A DNA stretch of 64,000 bases, taken from the NCBI RefSeq assembly GCF_002838835.1, contig NZ_NHPP01000004.1:186001-250000 (forward strand), in the 5' to 3' direction. Positions 45,060 through 53,382 of this stretch are shown piece by piece. Source of the DNA: Siphonobacter sp. SORGH_AS_0500 (GTDB lineage: Bacteria > Bacteroidota > Bacteroidia > Cytophagales > Spirosomataceae). The notes beneath the pieces were generated by a model. That model was not told where the DNA came from. It ran no database searches and worked only from the letters and a program-made list of their open reading frames with translations. The translations under genes were made by a program, and so were the position numbers. Position 1 is the stretch's first letter. The number at the start of each line of letters is the position of its first letter.

Positions 45060-46313
45060 ATGAATATTTTTTCGTATCTAAAAGATTCACTTTCTGTTGA
45101 GGTCGTAGAAGCCATTGCTTCGTATGTAAACGAAAATTCGGATCGGGTAAAGCAGGCGGCAGATCTGGCCGCTTTGTCCGTCGTTGCTGGATTTCTGAAA
45201 CGATCATCAAGCGAAAGTGGAGCTAAAGCTTTATTTAAAGCGATTGAACGTGAGAACATTTCTCCGGAAAAATCAGCTCAGCTACCTCAATTGCTGAAAG
45301 ACCGGGATCAGATCTCACAGATTGCTCAGAAGGGAAGTAATCTCTTTAGTCATTTGTTACCTGATAAACGGAGTGTGGTAATCACGATGATTACTGGTCA
45401 GGTTAAAATTCGGAATTCTTCGGCGACCAATGTGCTGGGAATCTTATCCTATTTGGGGGTCGATATCCTGGGTAAACAGATTAGGGATCAAAACCTGGAT
45501 GCCGTTGGCCTGGCGTTATTGCTTCGTAATCAGAAGGACAATTTAATTAAAGAAGTTGATCCTGAGTTATTTAATAGGGTAGCGGTTACGCTTTCCATTG
45601 AAGAGTTCGAACGGCTGGGTTACGTAACGCCCGCGGAAGAAGAAACCGTGGAAGTTCAGGAGCGTCCGCGTTCCAGAGGAAACGAAAATCCGTACGCGGA
45701 TCTGACGGAAAGCTCCACTTTCCCCTGGAAAAGCGTCGTAGCTGGTTTGGGAATTCTGGCGGTTCTGGGCGGAGGTTATTATGCCTGGCAGAACTACGGA
45801 GATTCCATTAAAGCCAGCACCAGCCAGGATTCTACCTCGCTGGAAGAAGTAGCCGTTCCGGCTGATTCAACGGCTTTATATCCAGATACTTCGGCAGCAG
45901 CCAAGCCAGGGGTTACTCCCAATACAGCGACGTCGGCAACTTCGGCGGCGGGTGGTCTGGCGGATAAACTCACCAAACATCTGGCTGATCCGTTGGGTAA
46001 ACCAGGAGCCTATTTCACGTTTGATGAGGTGAGCTTTGATCCGATTACAAATCAGCCTACGGCTCAGTCGACGCCGGCCCTGAACGCATTGGCAGAGGTT
46101 ATGAAAAAGAATCCTAACCTGCAATTGAAGTTCACTGGAGTGACCAAGCAGTTGGGTAATAAGAAAAACGTTTTTAAGCAAGCCAATAGCATTAAATCCT
46201 TTTTAACCAACGCAGGTGTAGACATCATGCGACTGGATGCCGCAAGTTTCCTTTCTTCGGATTCAACCAAGCCCAACCGCAGCTACATTGCCGTGAAGGT
46301 GATACGTCAGTAA
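45060..46313 (+). CDS. DUF937-like protein with a membrane helix and a C-terminal OmpA-like domain
   Basis: This 417-residue protein has an N-terminal cytoplasmic helical region (residues 1-210; SYLKDSLSVEVVEAIASYVN, VITMITGQVKIRNSSATNVL) that fits DUF937. One transmembrane helix follows near 232-252 (VVAGLGILAVLGGGYYAW). Then comes a Ser/Thr/Ala-rich linker and a C-terminal domain that resembles an OmpA-type peptidoglycan-binding fold (YFTFDEVSFDPIT, LNALAEVMKKNPNLQLKFTG). The combination suggests an inner-membrane protein reaching to the cell wall, with unknown function. The ATG at 45060 is preferred to the earlier GTG/TTG-type options. Confidence 0.65.
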   Translation: MNIFSYLKDSLSVEVVEAIASYVNENSDRVKQAADLAALSVVAGFLKRSSSESGAKALFKAIERENISPEKSAQLPQLLKDRDQISQIAQKGSNLFSHLLPDKRSVVITMITGQVKIRNSSATNVLGILSYLGVDILGKQIRDQNLDAVGLALLLRNQKDNLIKEVDPELFNRVAVTLSIEEFERLGYVTPAEEETVEVQERPRSRGNENPYADLTESSTFPWKSVVAGLGILAVLGGGYYAWQNYGDSIKASTSQDSTSLEEVAVPADSTALYPDTSAAAKPGVTPNTATSATSAAGGLADKLTKHLADPLGKPGAYFTFDEVSFDPITNQPTAQSTPALNALAEVMKKNPNLQLKFTGVTKQLGNKKNVFKQANSIKSFLTNAGVDIMRLDAASFLSSDSTKPNRSYIAVKVIRQ

Positions 46314-46324
46314 TCCCTTATTGA

Positions 46325-46368
46325 TAGAAGAACCTCCCGCCATCGTATCGTTGCGGGAGGTTCTTCTA
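46325..46368. terminator. Bidirectional terminator
   Basis: A perfect 16-bp stem (TAGAAGAACCTCCCGC and complement) with a 12-base loop lies between convergent genes and touches the stop codon of the histidine kinase gene. Confidence 0.9.
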
Positions 46369-47628
46369 TGATTTTAAGCTCAAACAAAAGGTGTGCAGGC
46401 CGTTTACCTCGGTGTATTGAATTTGTAAGCCGTAGTTATCGCAGATTTCCTTCACGATGGCCAGGCCAAGTCCCAATGATTCGGAAGAACTGCCTTCTTT
46501 TTTGAATCGGGAAAAAAGCTCGTTGGGGGCGTGAAGAAGGACGTGCCCGGTATTGCTGAGACACAAACGATCTGATGATGAATGCAAGCGGATTTCACCG
46601 CCGGCTACGTTGTGCCGTAATGCATTACTAACCAAATTGGTAATCAGACTTTCCGCCAGAACTGGGGGCAACACAACCATAAATGGAGATTCAATAGTAA
46701 CGCTCAACTGAATCTTTTTATACTGCACCATTTCCTCCATATCCGCGAGTTTCTCGGTCAACTCTTCGCTCAGATCGATGGTCTGTTGATTCACAAATTG
46801 CCGATTTTCAATCTTCGCCAGTAATAATAAACCCTGATTCAGGCGTGACATTCGGAGCGAGGCTTCGTAAATCGTTTGAATCCAGTGCGTTTGGTTTTCC
46901 GTGAGTTGCTCGGCTTGAATCAATTGCTCGACTTTGGCATTAATCAGGGCTAGCGGCGTTTGTAACTCGTGGGAGGCATTCTCCGTAAACTCCTTGAGAT
47001 TCAGATAATCATGCAAAATCTTATCCGACATCTTCTGAAGGACTTCGTTAAGTTCATTGAACTCGATAATCTCCGGCTGAGCGAGCTGAAGTTTCTGTTT
47101 TTGCGTTAAATCGAAATGTTTAATTCGGGAAAGGGTATCGTAAAAAGGCTGCCAAATGCGGCCTGAAAGCTGGTTTTGAAACCAATAGGTACCCAGCAAT
47201 AATAACCCCAGCATCAGAGCCATGGTAAAAGTAATGGCCTCAATGAGCCGATACGACTGAATCATGGATTTGCGAATCGTTACCCGATGCTCAACGCGTT
47301 GAATGGGCACGTAAAAGGTAAGCTGCCGAAAAGGGATCATTTTCTGCGAATACCGATCCTGAATGAGCGTGTCCTTGAACGTTTCTTTGAAGTCAGTGGG
47401 TTCGTGGGCGGGTTCTACCTCAATTTTATTCTCGACGAAATACGAATCCTGCTTCCAGTTGTAATGATGGATGTAGACTAGAAAATCGCGTTTTTCAACC
47501 AGCAATCGGCTTTCCACTTCATCGTAAATCAGCCATTTGATAATGCCATACATGCTAAATGCCGCTATGACGTACAGACTTAGCGAAAAGAATAGATAAA
47601 TGCGGTTGGTTTTTTCCAGTAATCTCAT
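46366..47628 (-). CDS. Sensor histidine kinase
   Basis: This 420-residue protein has transmembrane helices near 11-31 and 138-160 flanking a periplasmic sensor of about 105 residues. HisKA has His220 in NASHELQTPLAL. The HATPase has SLITNLVSNALRHN and the G2 box LGLGLAIVKEI. The usual DxG of the G1 box reads SNTG, which is a deviation seen in some Bacteroidota kinases. It overlaps the end of its response regulator gene by four bases (47625-47628), so they are co-translated. Ligand unknown. Confidence 0.9.
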   Translation of the reverse strand: MRLLEKTNRIYLFFSLSLYVIAAFSMYGIIKWLIYDEVESRLLVEKRDFLVYIHHYNWKQDSYFVENKIEVEPAHEPTDFKETFKDTLIQDRYSQKMIPFRQLTFYVPIQRVEHRVTIRKSMIQSYRLIEAITFTMALMLGLLLLGTYWFQNQLSGRIWQPFYDTLSRIKHFDLTQKQKLQLAQPEIIEFNELNEVLQKMSDKILHDYLNLKEFTENASHELQTPLALINAKVEQLIQAEQLTENQTHWIQTIYEASLRMSRLNQGLLLLAKIENRQFVNQQTIDLSEELTEKLADMEEMVQYKKIQLSVTIESPFMVVLPPVLAESLITNLVSNALRHNVAGGEIRLHSSSDRLCLSNTGHVLLHAPNELFSRFKKEGSSSESLGLGLAIVKEICDNYGLQIQYTEVNGLHTFCLSLKS

Positions 47629-48301
47629 ACTTCGCCGAATTTATAACCAATGCCGTAAATCGACCGAATGTAGTCGCGGCTGCCCTTTTCAATCAGTTTG
47701 CGACGCAGGTTTTTGATGTGCGAGTACACCATATCCAGCGAATCGGCGGAGTCCATGTGGTCACCCCAGAGGTGTTCGGCAATGGAAACTTTGGTTAATG
47801 CAACGTCAATATTAGAGAGAAAATAGAGTAATAAATCGTATTCTTTGCGGGATAATAGTGTTTCCTGTTCTTTCACGAATACTTTCCGGGAAAGCGATTG
47901 CACCACGATTTCGTGGTACTGAATTTCATTGTGCCCTCCAAAATTTCGGCGACGAATCAGGGATTTGACCCGGGCGTGAGTTCTGATAAATGAAAAGGCT
48001 TGGTTAGGTAATCGTCCGAGCCCACTTCCAGTCCTTTGATCCGGTCTTCCAGAGCATTACGGGCTGAGATAATAATAATTCCCGTCGAAGCCGAGCGTTT
48101 TTTCAGGGTTTCAATCAATTGGAGTCCATCGCCGCCGGGTAGGGTTAAGTCAACAATGATACAATCGTATTCATAGAGATACAGTTTTTCGTCAGCCTCC
48201 TGATACGTAGCCGCCATCTCGCAACGGTACCCTTCTTTGCTCAGGTAAGCCGTTATACTCTCGGCTAAACCCTGCTCATCTTCAACCACTAACATTTTCA
48301 T
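47625..48301 (-). pseudogene. OmpR-type response regulator, frameshifted between receiver and DNA-binding domain
   Basis: From 48301 the receiver reads MKMLVVEDEQGLAES, with Asp51 in IIVDLTLPGGDG and the Lys of YLTKPFHLSEL. Just after that, near 47975, the frame is lost. The following frame gives VKSLIRRRNFGGHNEIQYHE and a full winged helix (SRKEYDLLLYFLSN, MVYSHIKNLRRKLIEKG, YIRSIYGIGYKF) up to 47625. One missing base in the CCCGGG area explains the break. A two-component pair with a dead regulator but intact kinase would be unusual, so an assembly error is likely. Confidence 0.85.
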
Positions 48302-48462
48302 AATTCACCCATTTACTGATTTCGTCAGCGAAGATAAAGTACCAATTTGGGAAAGAAATGGGAGATTCTGCATTGAAATTCCAAAGCAGATACGCGGCTT
48401 CATCGCTTCTGGCCGGGAGATGAGTATAAATAAATGGGAAACAAAATTGCCTTTACCATCCG

Positions 48463-48748
48463 CCCTGGTTGGTGTCCTCACTAACCCCTACCTTTTAGTA
48501 ATGGCTGGTGAAGACACCAGCAGGGTAGTAGAAAACCGCTTCTTATCCAGAAACATCCACCGTGGTTGGTGTCCTCACCAACCACTATACTTTTAGTAAT
48601 GGCTGGTGAGACACCAGCCACGGCGGGAGGACTAGTTACAAAAGCCACCTCTTACCCAGACCCGATAAAGTCGCGTCTCCACACCCTGGTTGGTGTCCTC
48701 ACCAACCACTATGCTTTTAGTAATGGCTGGTGAAGACACCAACCAGGG
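48463..48748. repeat. Three tandem copies of a 63-65 bp palindromic repeat
   Basis: Copies lie at 48463-48525, 48560-48623 and 48684-48748. Each begins CCCTGGTTGGTGTCCTCACC or CCGTGGTTGGTGTCCTCACC, has a CTTTTAGTAATGG centre, and ends with the near-complement GGTGAAGACACCAACCAGGG or variants. Each can fold into a long hairpin. They sit between the response regulator and HAD genes, which are both on the minus strand, in a gap of about 500 bases. Confidence 0.85.
48655..48679. repeat. GACGCGA palindrome family, reverse copy
   Basis: CCCAGACCCGATAAAGTCGC followed by GTCTC is the reverse complement, with one mismatch, of the element at 55725-55749. It lies between the second and third copies of the longer palindromic repeat. 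Confidence 0.6.
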
Positions 48749-48806
48749 CGGGAGAATAAAAGGTAATAAAAACCAACTCATACCCTGACACAATGAATTC
48801 ACATCC

Positions 48807-49442
48807 CTACAAAGGGGGATGCGTTAGTAAGGCCAGTAGTTCGTCCGTAGAATTTACGTAATAATCCGGCGGATTCTGATTGATTAATTCCATCGGATCA
48901 TACCCCCAACTCACCCAGGCAATGGAAATCTGAGCGGCCCGGCAGGCGGTAATATCCCTTAATTCATCACCCACATAAAGAATCTCTTTTGGAGTTACCC
49001 GTAAATCTTTCATCAAGCGATTCATTACTTTATGTTTTCCGAACAAATTTCGAGACGTATAAATGTGTTGAATTGCGGTTATTTGATTGGATTGAAGGAA
49101 ATTCTGAATGTTTGATTTAGCGTTGGAAGAAATAATGGCCAGCGTAAAACCCTGATTTTGGAGCTGATTTAACAGGGCTTTGATTCCTTCAAAACATTCC
49201 AGCCGATGCATGGCTCGTCCGTATTTTCTCAAAAAAAGAAAAGATATCCAGGGAATATGATACAGTGGAATTCGCATGATTTTAAAGCGTTCGCGAATGG
49301 AAAGCTTTCGTAGCTCATGGATGTTTTCGGAATCTAAGGAGAGGTAACCATATCTTCTGGCGATCTCGTTGTAGACCTCTACGAAAATGTATTTGGAATC
49401 AACTAAAGTGCCGTCGAAATCGAAAATGATGGTTTTATACAT
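48807..49442 (-). CDS. HAD family hydrolase (phosphoglycolate-phosphatase-like)
   Basis: With the ATG at 49442 the product has 211 residues. Motif I is IIFDFDGTLVDS with the nucleophile Asp, motif II is LAIISSNAKSN, Lys lies in FGKHKVMNRL, and motif IV is ILYVGDELRDITACRAA. This is a haloacid-dehalogenase phosphatase with an alpha-helical cap; the substrate is unknown, possibly phosphoglycolate or a sugar phosphate. An extension of seven residues to 49463 is not favoured. It follows intergenic DNA rich in repeats on both sides. Confidence 0.88.
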   Translation of the reverse strand: MYKTIIFDFDGTLVDSKYIFVEVYNEIARRYGYLSLDSENIHELRKLSIRERFKIMRIPLYHIPWISFLFLRKYGRAMHRLECFEGIKALLNQLQNQGFTLAIISSNAKSNIQNFLQSNQITAIQHIYTSRNLFGKHKVMNRLMKDLRVTPKEILYVGDELRDITACRAAQISIAWVSWGYDPMELINQNPPDYYVNSTDELLALLTHPPL

Positions 49443-49917
49443 GAATGCATGGGTGGATAACAAAGAAAACTCAAGGTAATAAAATGCTTCGGCTGTTCAT
49501 AAATCGCTCGATTATTATCCAGAAAATTAAGCCGAAGGTTTGAATAACTCAGTTCCAGAAATGAAAATACTAACCCAACAGACCACTGGCTTTCATCGCA
49601 ATTATTCCCACCGGGTAAGAAAGCTACGCTTGATAAGTTCAGAACTGGTCAAGGGAATAAAAGAAACACTTTATTAAAAGTTGCCTAAAAGTTATAATCG
49701 AAGATATTATGGCGAATCAGGGCTTCTGAAATTTTAAGCGATGGGGTATGAGCTAACTTCCTCGCAGTGTCCCCGGAGGAAATCCGGGGAAGAAACGTGT
49801 GATAGATTGGAGCATAAACTTTTTCGCCAATGGTCATCTCAAAGAGGTAGAAGCCTATTTAACTCTTATTTTTAGACAGCCTCTTACATTTATATGGAAA
49901 AAATTTAAAAAGGTAGA
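49443..49917. other. Intergenic stretch with one hairpin
   Basis: No gene is evident. It contains CCCCGGA/TCCGGGG at 49771-49789, related to the hairpins at 37093-37162. The right end is AT-rich and leads into the promoter of the metal locus. Confidence 0.5.
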
Positions 49918-49944
49918 TTGGGGAAAAAATAGTAAATACCTTTG
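49918..49944 (+). promoter_or_regulatory. Candidate promoter of the metal locus
   Basis: TTG (49918-49920), 16 bases, then TACCTTTG (49937-49944) resemble the Bacteroidota promoter, with a slightly short spacer. It lies 20 bases ahead of the ATG at 49965. Confidence 0.45.
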
Positions 49945-49964
49945 TGTCCAAACTTCTACGGTAT

Positions 49965-50411
49965 ATGAAACCGTCTATACTCTTTCGACTGTTTAACGTA
50001 TTTATGGTATTGGTCGTCCTGACGACATCTACGGGTTTTGGACTCGTGGAGCACACTTGCCATATCCGTCACAAGAAGAAAGTTTCACTGGTTTCGTTTG
50101 ATGAAAAGAAGTCTTGCCCCGCTTGCCTTCACAAGCAACATCCTAAATCCAGCCATCAGAGTCTTAAAAAACAGAGTTGCTGTCAGGAAGAAACCCGGTA
50201 TGAACACGTTTCGTACACGTCTTCGATTACCAAGCTGGCGGCAAAGTTTGTTAAGATGGTCGTGGAATTCACGGCTCATGTGGCCTATTACCTCTTCCAG
50301 GTACTGCTCAATGCCTTTCGCTCACTTCTTTCGAGTGCCTATGACGCACAGGCGGCCATTCCGCTTTCCGGGCGAAGTTTACTGGTTTTTGTGCAATCTT
50401 TCCTGATTTGA
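49965..50411 (+). CDS. HYC_CC_PP-like small cysteine/histidine protein
   Basis: This 148-residue protein has an N-terminal hydrophobic leader (residues 7-28), then EHTCHIRHKKK, CPACLHKQHP and QSCCQEETRY, and a hydrophobic stretch near residue 100. This is the layout of the HYC_CC_PP family, small Bacteroidota membrane or periplasmic proteins usually found beside TonB receptors and metal-handling genes. The Cys and His residues suggest metal binding. It is the first gene of the presumed metal operon. An upstream GTG at 49944 overlaps the -7 box and is rejected. Confidence 0.65.
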   Translation: MKPSILFRLFNVFMVLVVLTTSTGFGLVEHTCHIRHKKKVSLVSFDEKKSCPACLHKQHPKSSHQSLKKQSCCQEETRYEHVSYTSSITKLAAKFVKMVVEFTAHVAYYLFQVLLNAFRSLLSSAYDAQAAIPLSGRSLLVFVQSFLI

Positions 50412-50511
50412 TTGGCTATGAATGATTCATTCTGAGGAAGTTACTGTCCTTTGATGGGCCTTGATGCTTGTGCATTAAGTCTTCATTCTGTATTCATTTA
50501 GCCATAATTTT

Positions 50512-52731
50512 ATGCGTATTCAGCGATTCGTATTCACTGGAGCATTGCTTCTGTGGACCTGTTATACTTCCCTTGCTCAGACGTTAAACGGCCGTGTGGT
50601 CGAGAAGCAGAGTAATGGGAGCCTTGAACCTTTGGTAGGAGTAACCGTCTATTGGTTAGGAACTTCTATTAATACCCAGACCGACGGTCGGGGAAAATTT
50701 TCGATTATTAAACATTCGGATCAGCAAAAGCTGGTGTTTTCGCTGGTGGGGTATCGCTCGGATACCCTTCAGGTTAACTCACTGGATTCACTGACGGTTA
50801 CTTTGGTAAATGCCAATCAGCTTCAGGAAGTAACCGTCACCAGTGCGGCCTCTTCCATTGACCGCATTAACCCGATTCATACGGAAATTATTACCTCAAA
50901 ATCGCTGGCGAAAGCCGCCTGTTGTAATCTTTCCGAAAGCTTTGAGACCAATGCTTCGGTTTCGGTGAGTTACGGCGATGCCGTTACGGGAGCCAAGCAG
51001 ATTCAGTTACTGGGTCTGGCCGGAACGTATGTACAGATCAATACCGAAAACATACCTAACATTCGGGGTTTGAATACGACGTTCGGACTGAATTATACAC
51101 CGGGTACCTGGATCAGTTCGATTGATGTTTCCAAAGGCGTAGGCAGTGTAGTGAATGGCTACGAAGCCATGACCGGAGCGATTAATATCGAACTGGCTAA
51201 ACCCGACGGTGACGACAAACTTTTTCTGAACGGTTACGTGAATAGTTTTGGCCGGGCGGAGTTGAATCTGAATCTGGCTAAAAAACTGACCGATAAATGG
51301 TCGGTGGGGCTGTTAAGTCACGGGAGTACGCTGCAAACCCGGCTGGACAAAAACAAGGATGGATTTATAGATGTGCCGCTGTATTCGCAGGGCAATATCA
51401 TTAACCGCTGGAAATACCAAAGTGACCGCTGGATGACGCAGTTTGGCGTAAAGGCTCTATACGAAGATCGTTTAGGCGGACAAATGGACGCGGGGCGGGA
51501 CCGACCCAACGTGTACGAGTTTGGTAACGTAACCCGCCGACTGGAATTCTTCAGTAAAACGGCCCAGCTTTTTCCTGAAAAGCCTTACAAGGGGTTAGCC
51601 TTAATCTTTAATGGCGTCTATCACGATGCTTCGGCTCGCTTTGGTTTCAAGCGTTATTCAGGAGTTGAGCAAACGCTTTATGGAAACCTGATTTACCAGA
51701 ATATCATCGGTGATACCCGGCATACGTATAAGTTCGGAGCCAGTTTCATGCTGGATGATTTCAACGAGAAATTCCTGGATTCTGCTTTTGTAAGAAAAGA
51801 ACTAGTTCCTGGAGCTTACGGAGAGTATACCTATACAATTCCCGAGAAAATGACGCTGGTCGCTGGTGGACGGGTAGATTTTCATAACCTCTATGGAACC
51901 CGCTTTACGCCTCGTTTACACGTATTAGTTCACTTGCCCGCCGAAATTGATGCCCGGGTGAGTGCCGGAAAAGGCTGGCGGGTGCCTAACCCAGTAGCTG
52001 AAAATTACGGAATGCTGGTTAACTCCCGGAATTGGACCATGCTCGATTCCCGCATTAATCCCGAACAAAGCTGGAACTATGGCCTGAGTCTGACGAAAGC
52101 CTTACCCTGGGGCGGTAAAAACAGCAGCTTCACGCTCGACTTTTATCGTACGGATTTCCAGAATCAACTGGTGGTAGATATGGAATCGGCGGATCGGATT
52201 GTGGTGTATAACCTGCGTGGCAAAAGCTATGCGAACAGTTTTCAGGCGGAATGGAACGTGCAACCCTTACCCCGTACGGAGATTAAGCTGGCCTATCGCT
52301 GGTTTGACGTGCAACAGACGGTTCGAACGCCGGGCGGCGACCAGACTTTGTTACCCAAAATGTTTGTAAACCGCGATCGGGTTCTCTTCAATATCGGCTG
52401 GGCTAGTGACCGATTTGAGAAATGGAAGTTTGACTTTACCTGGCAATGGAATGGTCGCCGACGCGTGCCTAATAGCGAAGCTGGGCATATTCATGACGTT
52501 ACTTCACCACCCGTGTATGCTCCAGCCTTTTCGAATCTGAATGCTCAGGTAACCAAAAATTTCAGAACCTGGGCCTTATACGTAGGAGGTGAAAACCTGG
52601 CCAACTTTACCCAGAAAAATCCAATCATCGGAGCAAATGATCCCTTCGGGAAAAACTTCGATGCCTCGATGGTATGGGGGCCGGTGATTGGCCGAATGAT
52701 TTATGCTGGATTTAGATACAAGATTCAGTAA
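50512..52731 (+). CDS. TonB-dependent receptor of the metal locus
   Basis: This is a 739-residue outer-membrane receptor. It has a signal peptide (TCYTSLAQ), a carboxypeptidase-regulatory-like domain (residues 24-100; VGYRSDTLQV), a plug that contains the Cys pair AKAACCNLSESFETN (Cys137, Cys138) and YGDAVTGAKQIQLLGLAGTY, and a barrel ending YKIQ. The CC motif in the plug is typical of receptors in metal or copper loci of this phylum. There is no SusD partner. It is followed by an HMA-AraC gene after 15 bases, so one operon is very likely. Confidence 0.88.
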   Translation: MRIQRFVFTGALLLWTCYTSLAQTLNGRVVEKQSNGSLEPLVGVTVYWLGTSINTQTDGRGKFSIIKHSDQQKLVFSLVGYRSDTLQVNSLDSLTVTLVNANQLQEVTVTSAASSIDRINPIHTEIITSKSLAKAACCNLSESFETNASVSVSYGDAVTGAKQIQLLGLAGTYVQINTENIPNIRGLNTTFGLNYTPGTWISSIDVSKGVGSVVNGYEAMTGAINIELAKPDGDDKLFLNGYVNSFGRAELNLNLAKKLTDKWSVGLLSHGSTLQTRLDKNKDGFIDVPLYSQGNIINRWKYQSDRWMTQFGVKALYEDRLGGQMDAGRDRPNVYEFGNVTRRLEFFSKTAQLFPEKPYKGLALIFNGVYHDASARFGFKRYSGVEQTLYGNLIYQNIIGDTRHTYKFGASFMLDDFNEKFLDSAFVRKELVPGAYGEYTYTIPEKMTLVAGGRVDFHNLYGTRFTPRLHVLVHLPAEIDARVSAGKGWRVPNPVAENYGMLVNSRNWTMLDSRINPEQSWNYGLSLTKALPWGGKNSSFTLDFYRTDFQNQLVVDMESADRIVVYNLRGKSYANSFQAEWNVQPLPRTEIKLAYRWFDVQQTVRTPGGDQTLLPKMFVNRDRVLFNIGWASDRFEKWKFDFTWQWNGRRRVPNSEAGHIHDVTSPPVYAPAFSNLNAQVTKNFRTWALYVGGENLANFTQKNPIIGANDPFGKNFDASMVWGPVIGRMIYAGFRYKIQ

Positions 52732-52746
52732 ACGAAAACGCAAAGG

Positions 52747-53301
52747 ATGACGACGGTATATATCAAAAATATGGTTTGCGACCGCTGTAAAATGGTGGTG
52801 CGGCAAACGTTCGAATCGCTGGGAATGAAGCCCGAGCGGGTCGATTTAGGTGAAGTTGACCTTGCCAATGGCGTGTCTGATTGGGAGGTTCTTCAAACGC
52901 ACTTAGAAAGCTTGGGCTTTGAGTTGCTGGAAGATCGGCGTCAGCAGTTAGTAACCCAGATGAAGCGATTGATGCTCGAATACATCAGTCAACCGGGACG
53001 GGCTAGGCTAAACATATCCAGTTACTTATCAGAAGAGCTGAACCGGGATTACAGTGCCTTAAGTAAGCTTTTCTCAGAGCTGGAAGGTCTGACTATCGAG
53101 CATTATCTGATACGGCTAAAGATTGAAAAGACCAAAGAGTTACTGACCTATAATGAACGTAACCTCAGTGAAATCGCGGATTTACTAGGGTACAGTAGCG
53201 TTGCTCATTTATCCAATCAATTCAAAAAAGTAACCGGGGTAACCCCCAGTCAGTTTCGGCAGGGCCATCAGTCTACCCGCCAGTCGCTGGATCAGATTTG
53301 A
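52747..53301 (+). CDS. HMA-domain / AraC fusion regulator
   Basis: This 184-residue protein has an N-terminal heavy-metal-associated domain of about 65 residues with MVCDRCKMVVRQTF (Cys11 and Cys14, the CxxC site). The C-terminal half is an AraC-type HTH (LSEIADLLGYSSVAHLSNQF, then KKVTGVTPSQFRQG). The domain order suggests that Cu(I) or another soft metal is sensed directly by the CxxC. It sits inside the metal operon, 15 bases after the receptor gene, so it is probably the local regulator. The metal preference is not proven by sequence. Confidence 0.85.
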   Translation: MTTVYIKNMVCDRCKMVVRQTFESLGMKPERVDLGEVDLANGVSDWEVLQTHLESLGFELLEDRRQQLVTQMKRLMLEYISQPGRARLNISSYLSEELNRDYSALSKLFSELEGLTIEHYLIRLKIEKTKELLTYNERNLSEIADLLGYSSVAHLSNQFKKVTGVTPSQFRQGHQSTRQSLDQI

Positions 53302-53306
53302 AATTG

Positions 53307-53330
53307 TAGACACGCGATTGATTGCGTCTA
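53307..53330. repeat. GACGCGA palindrome family, degenerate copy
   Basis: TAGACACGCGATTGATTGCG followed by TCTA is an imperfect palindrome just behind the HMA-AraC stop, similar to the copies at 48655 and 55725. Confidence 0.5.
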
Positions 53331-53382
53331 GTAATAAGACAAGGTTAAAGAGAAACGAACCGAGTAACAAACAGTAAAAGCC

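Noticed and set aside
48463..48748. Possible CRISPR array
   Set aside because: Only three copies, each a palindrome of 63-65 bp, at uneven spacing of about 97 and 124 bases with no uniform spacers and no cas genes.
49799..49996. 65-codon frame ahead of the metal locus
   Set aside because: AT-rich with no family-like sequence, and it overlaps the promoter and start of the HYC_CC_PP-like gene.
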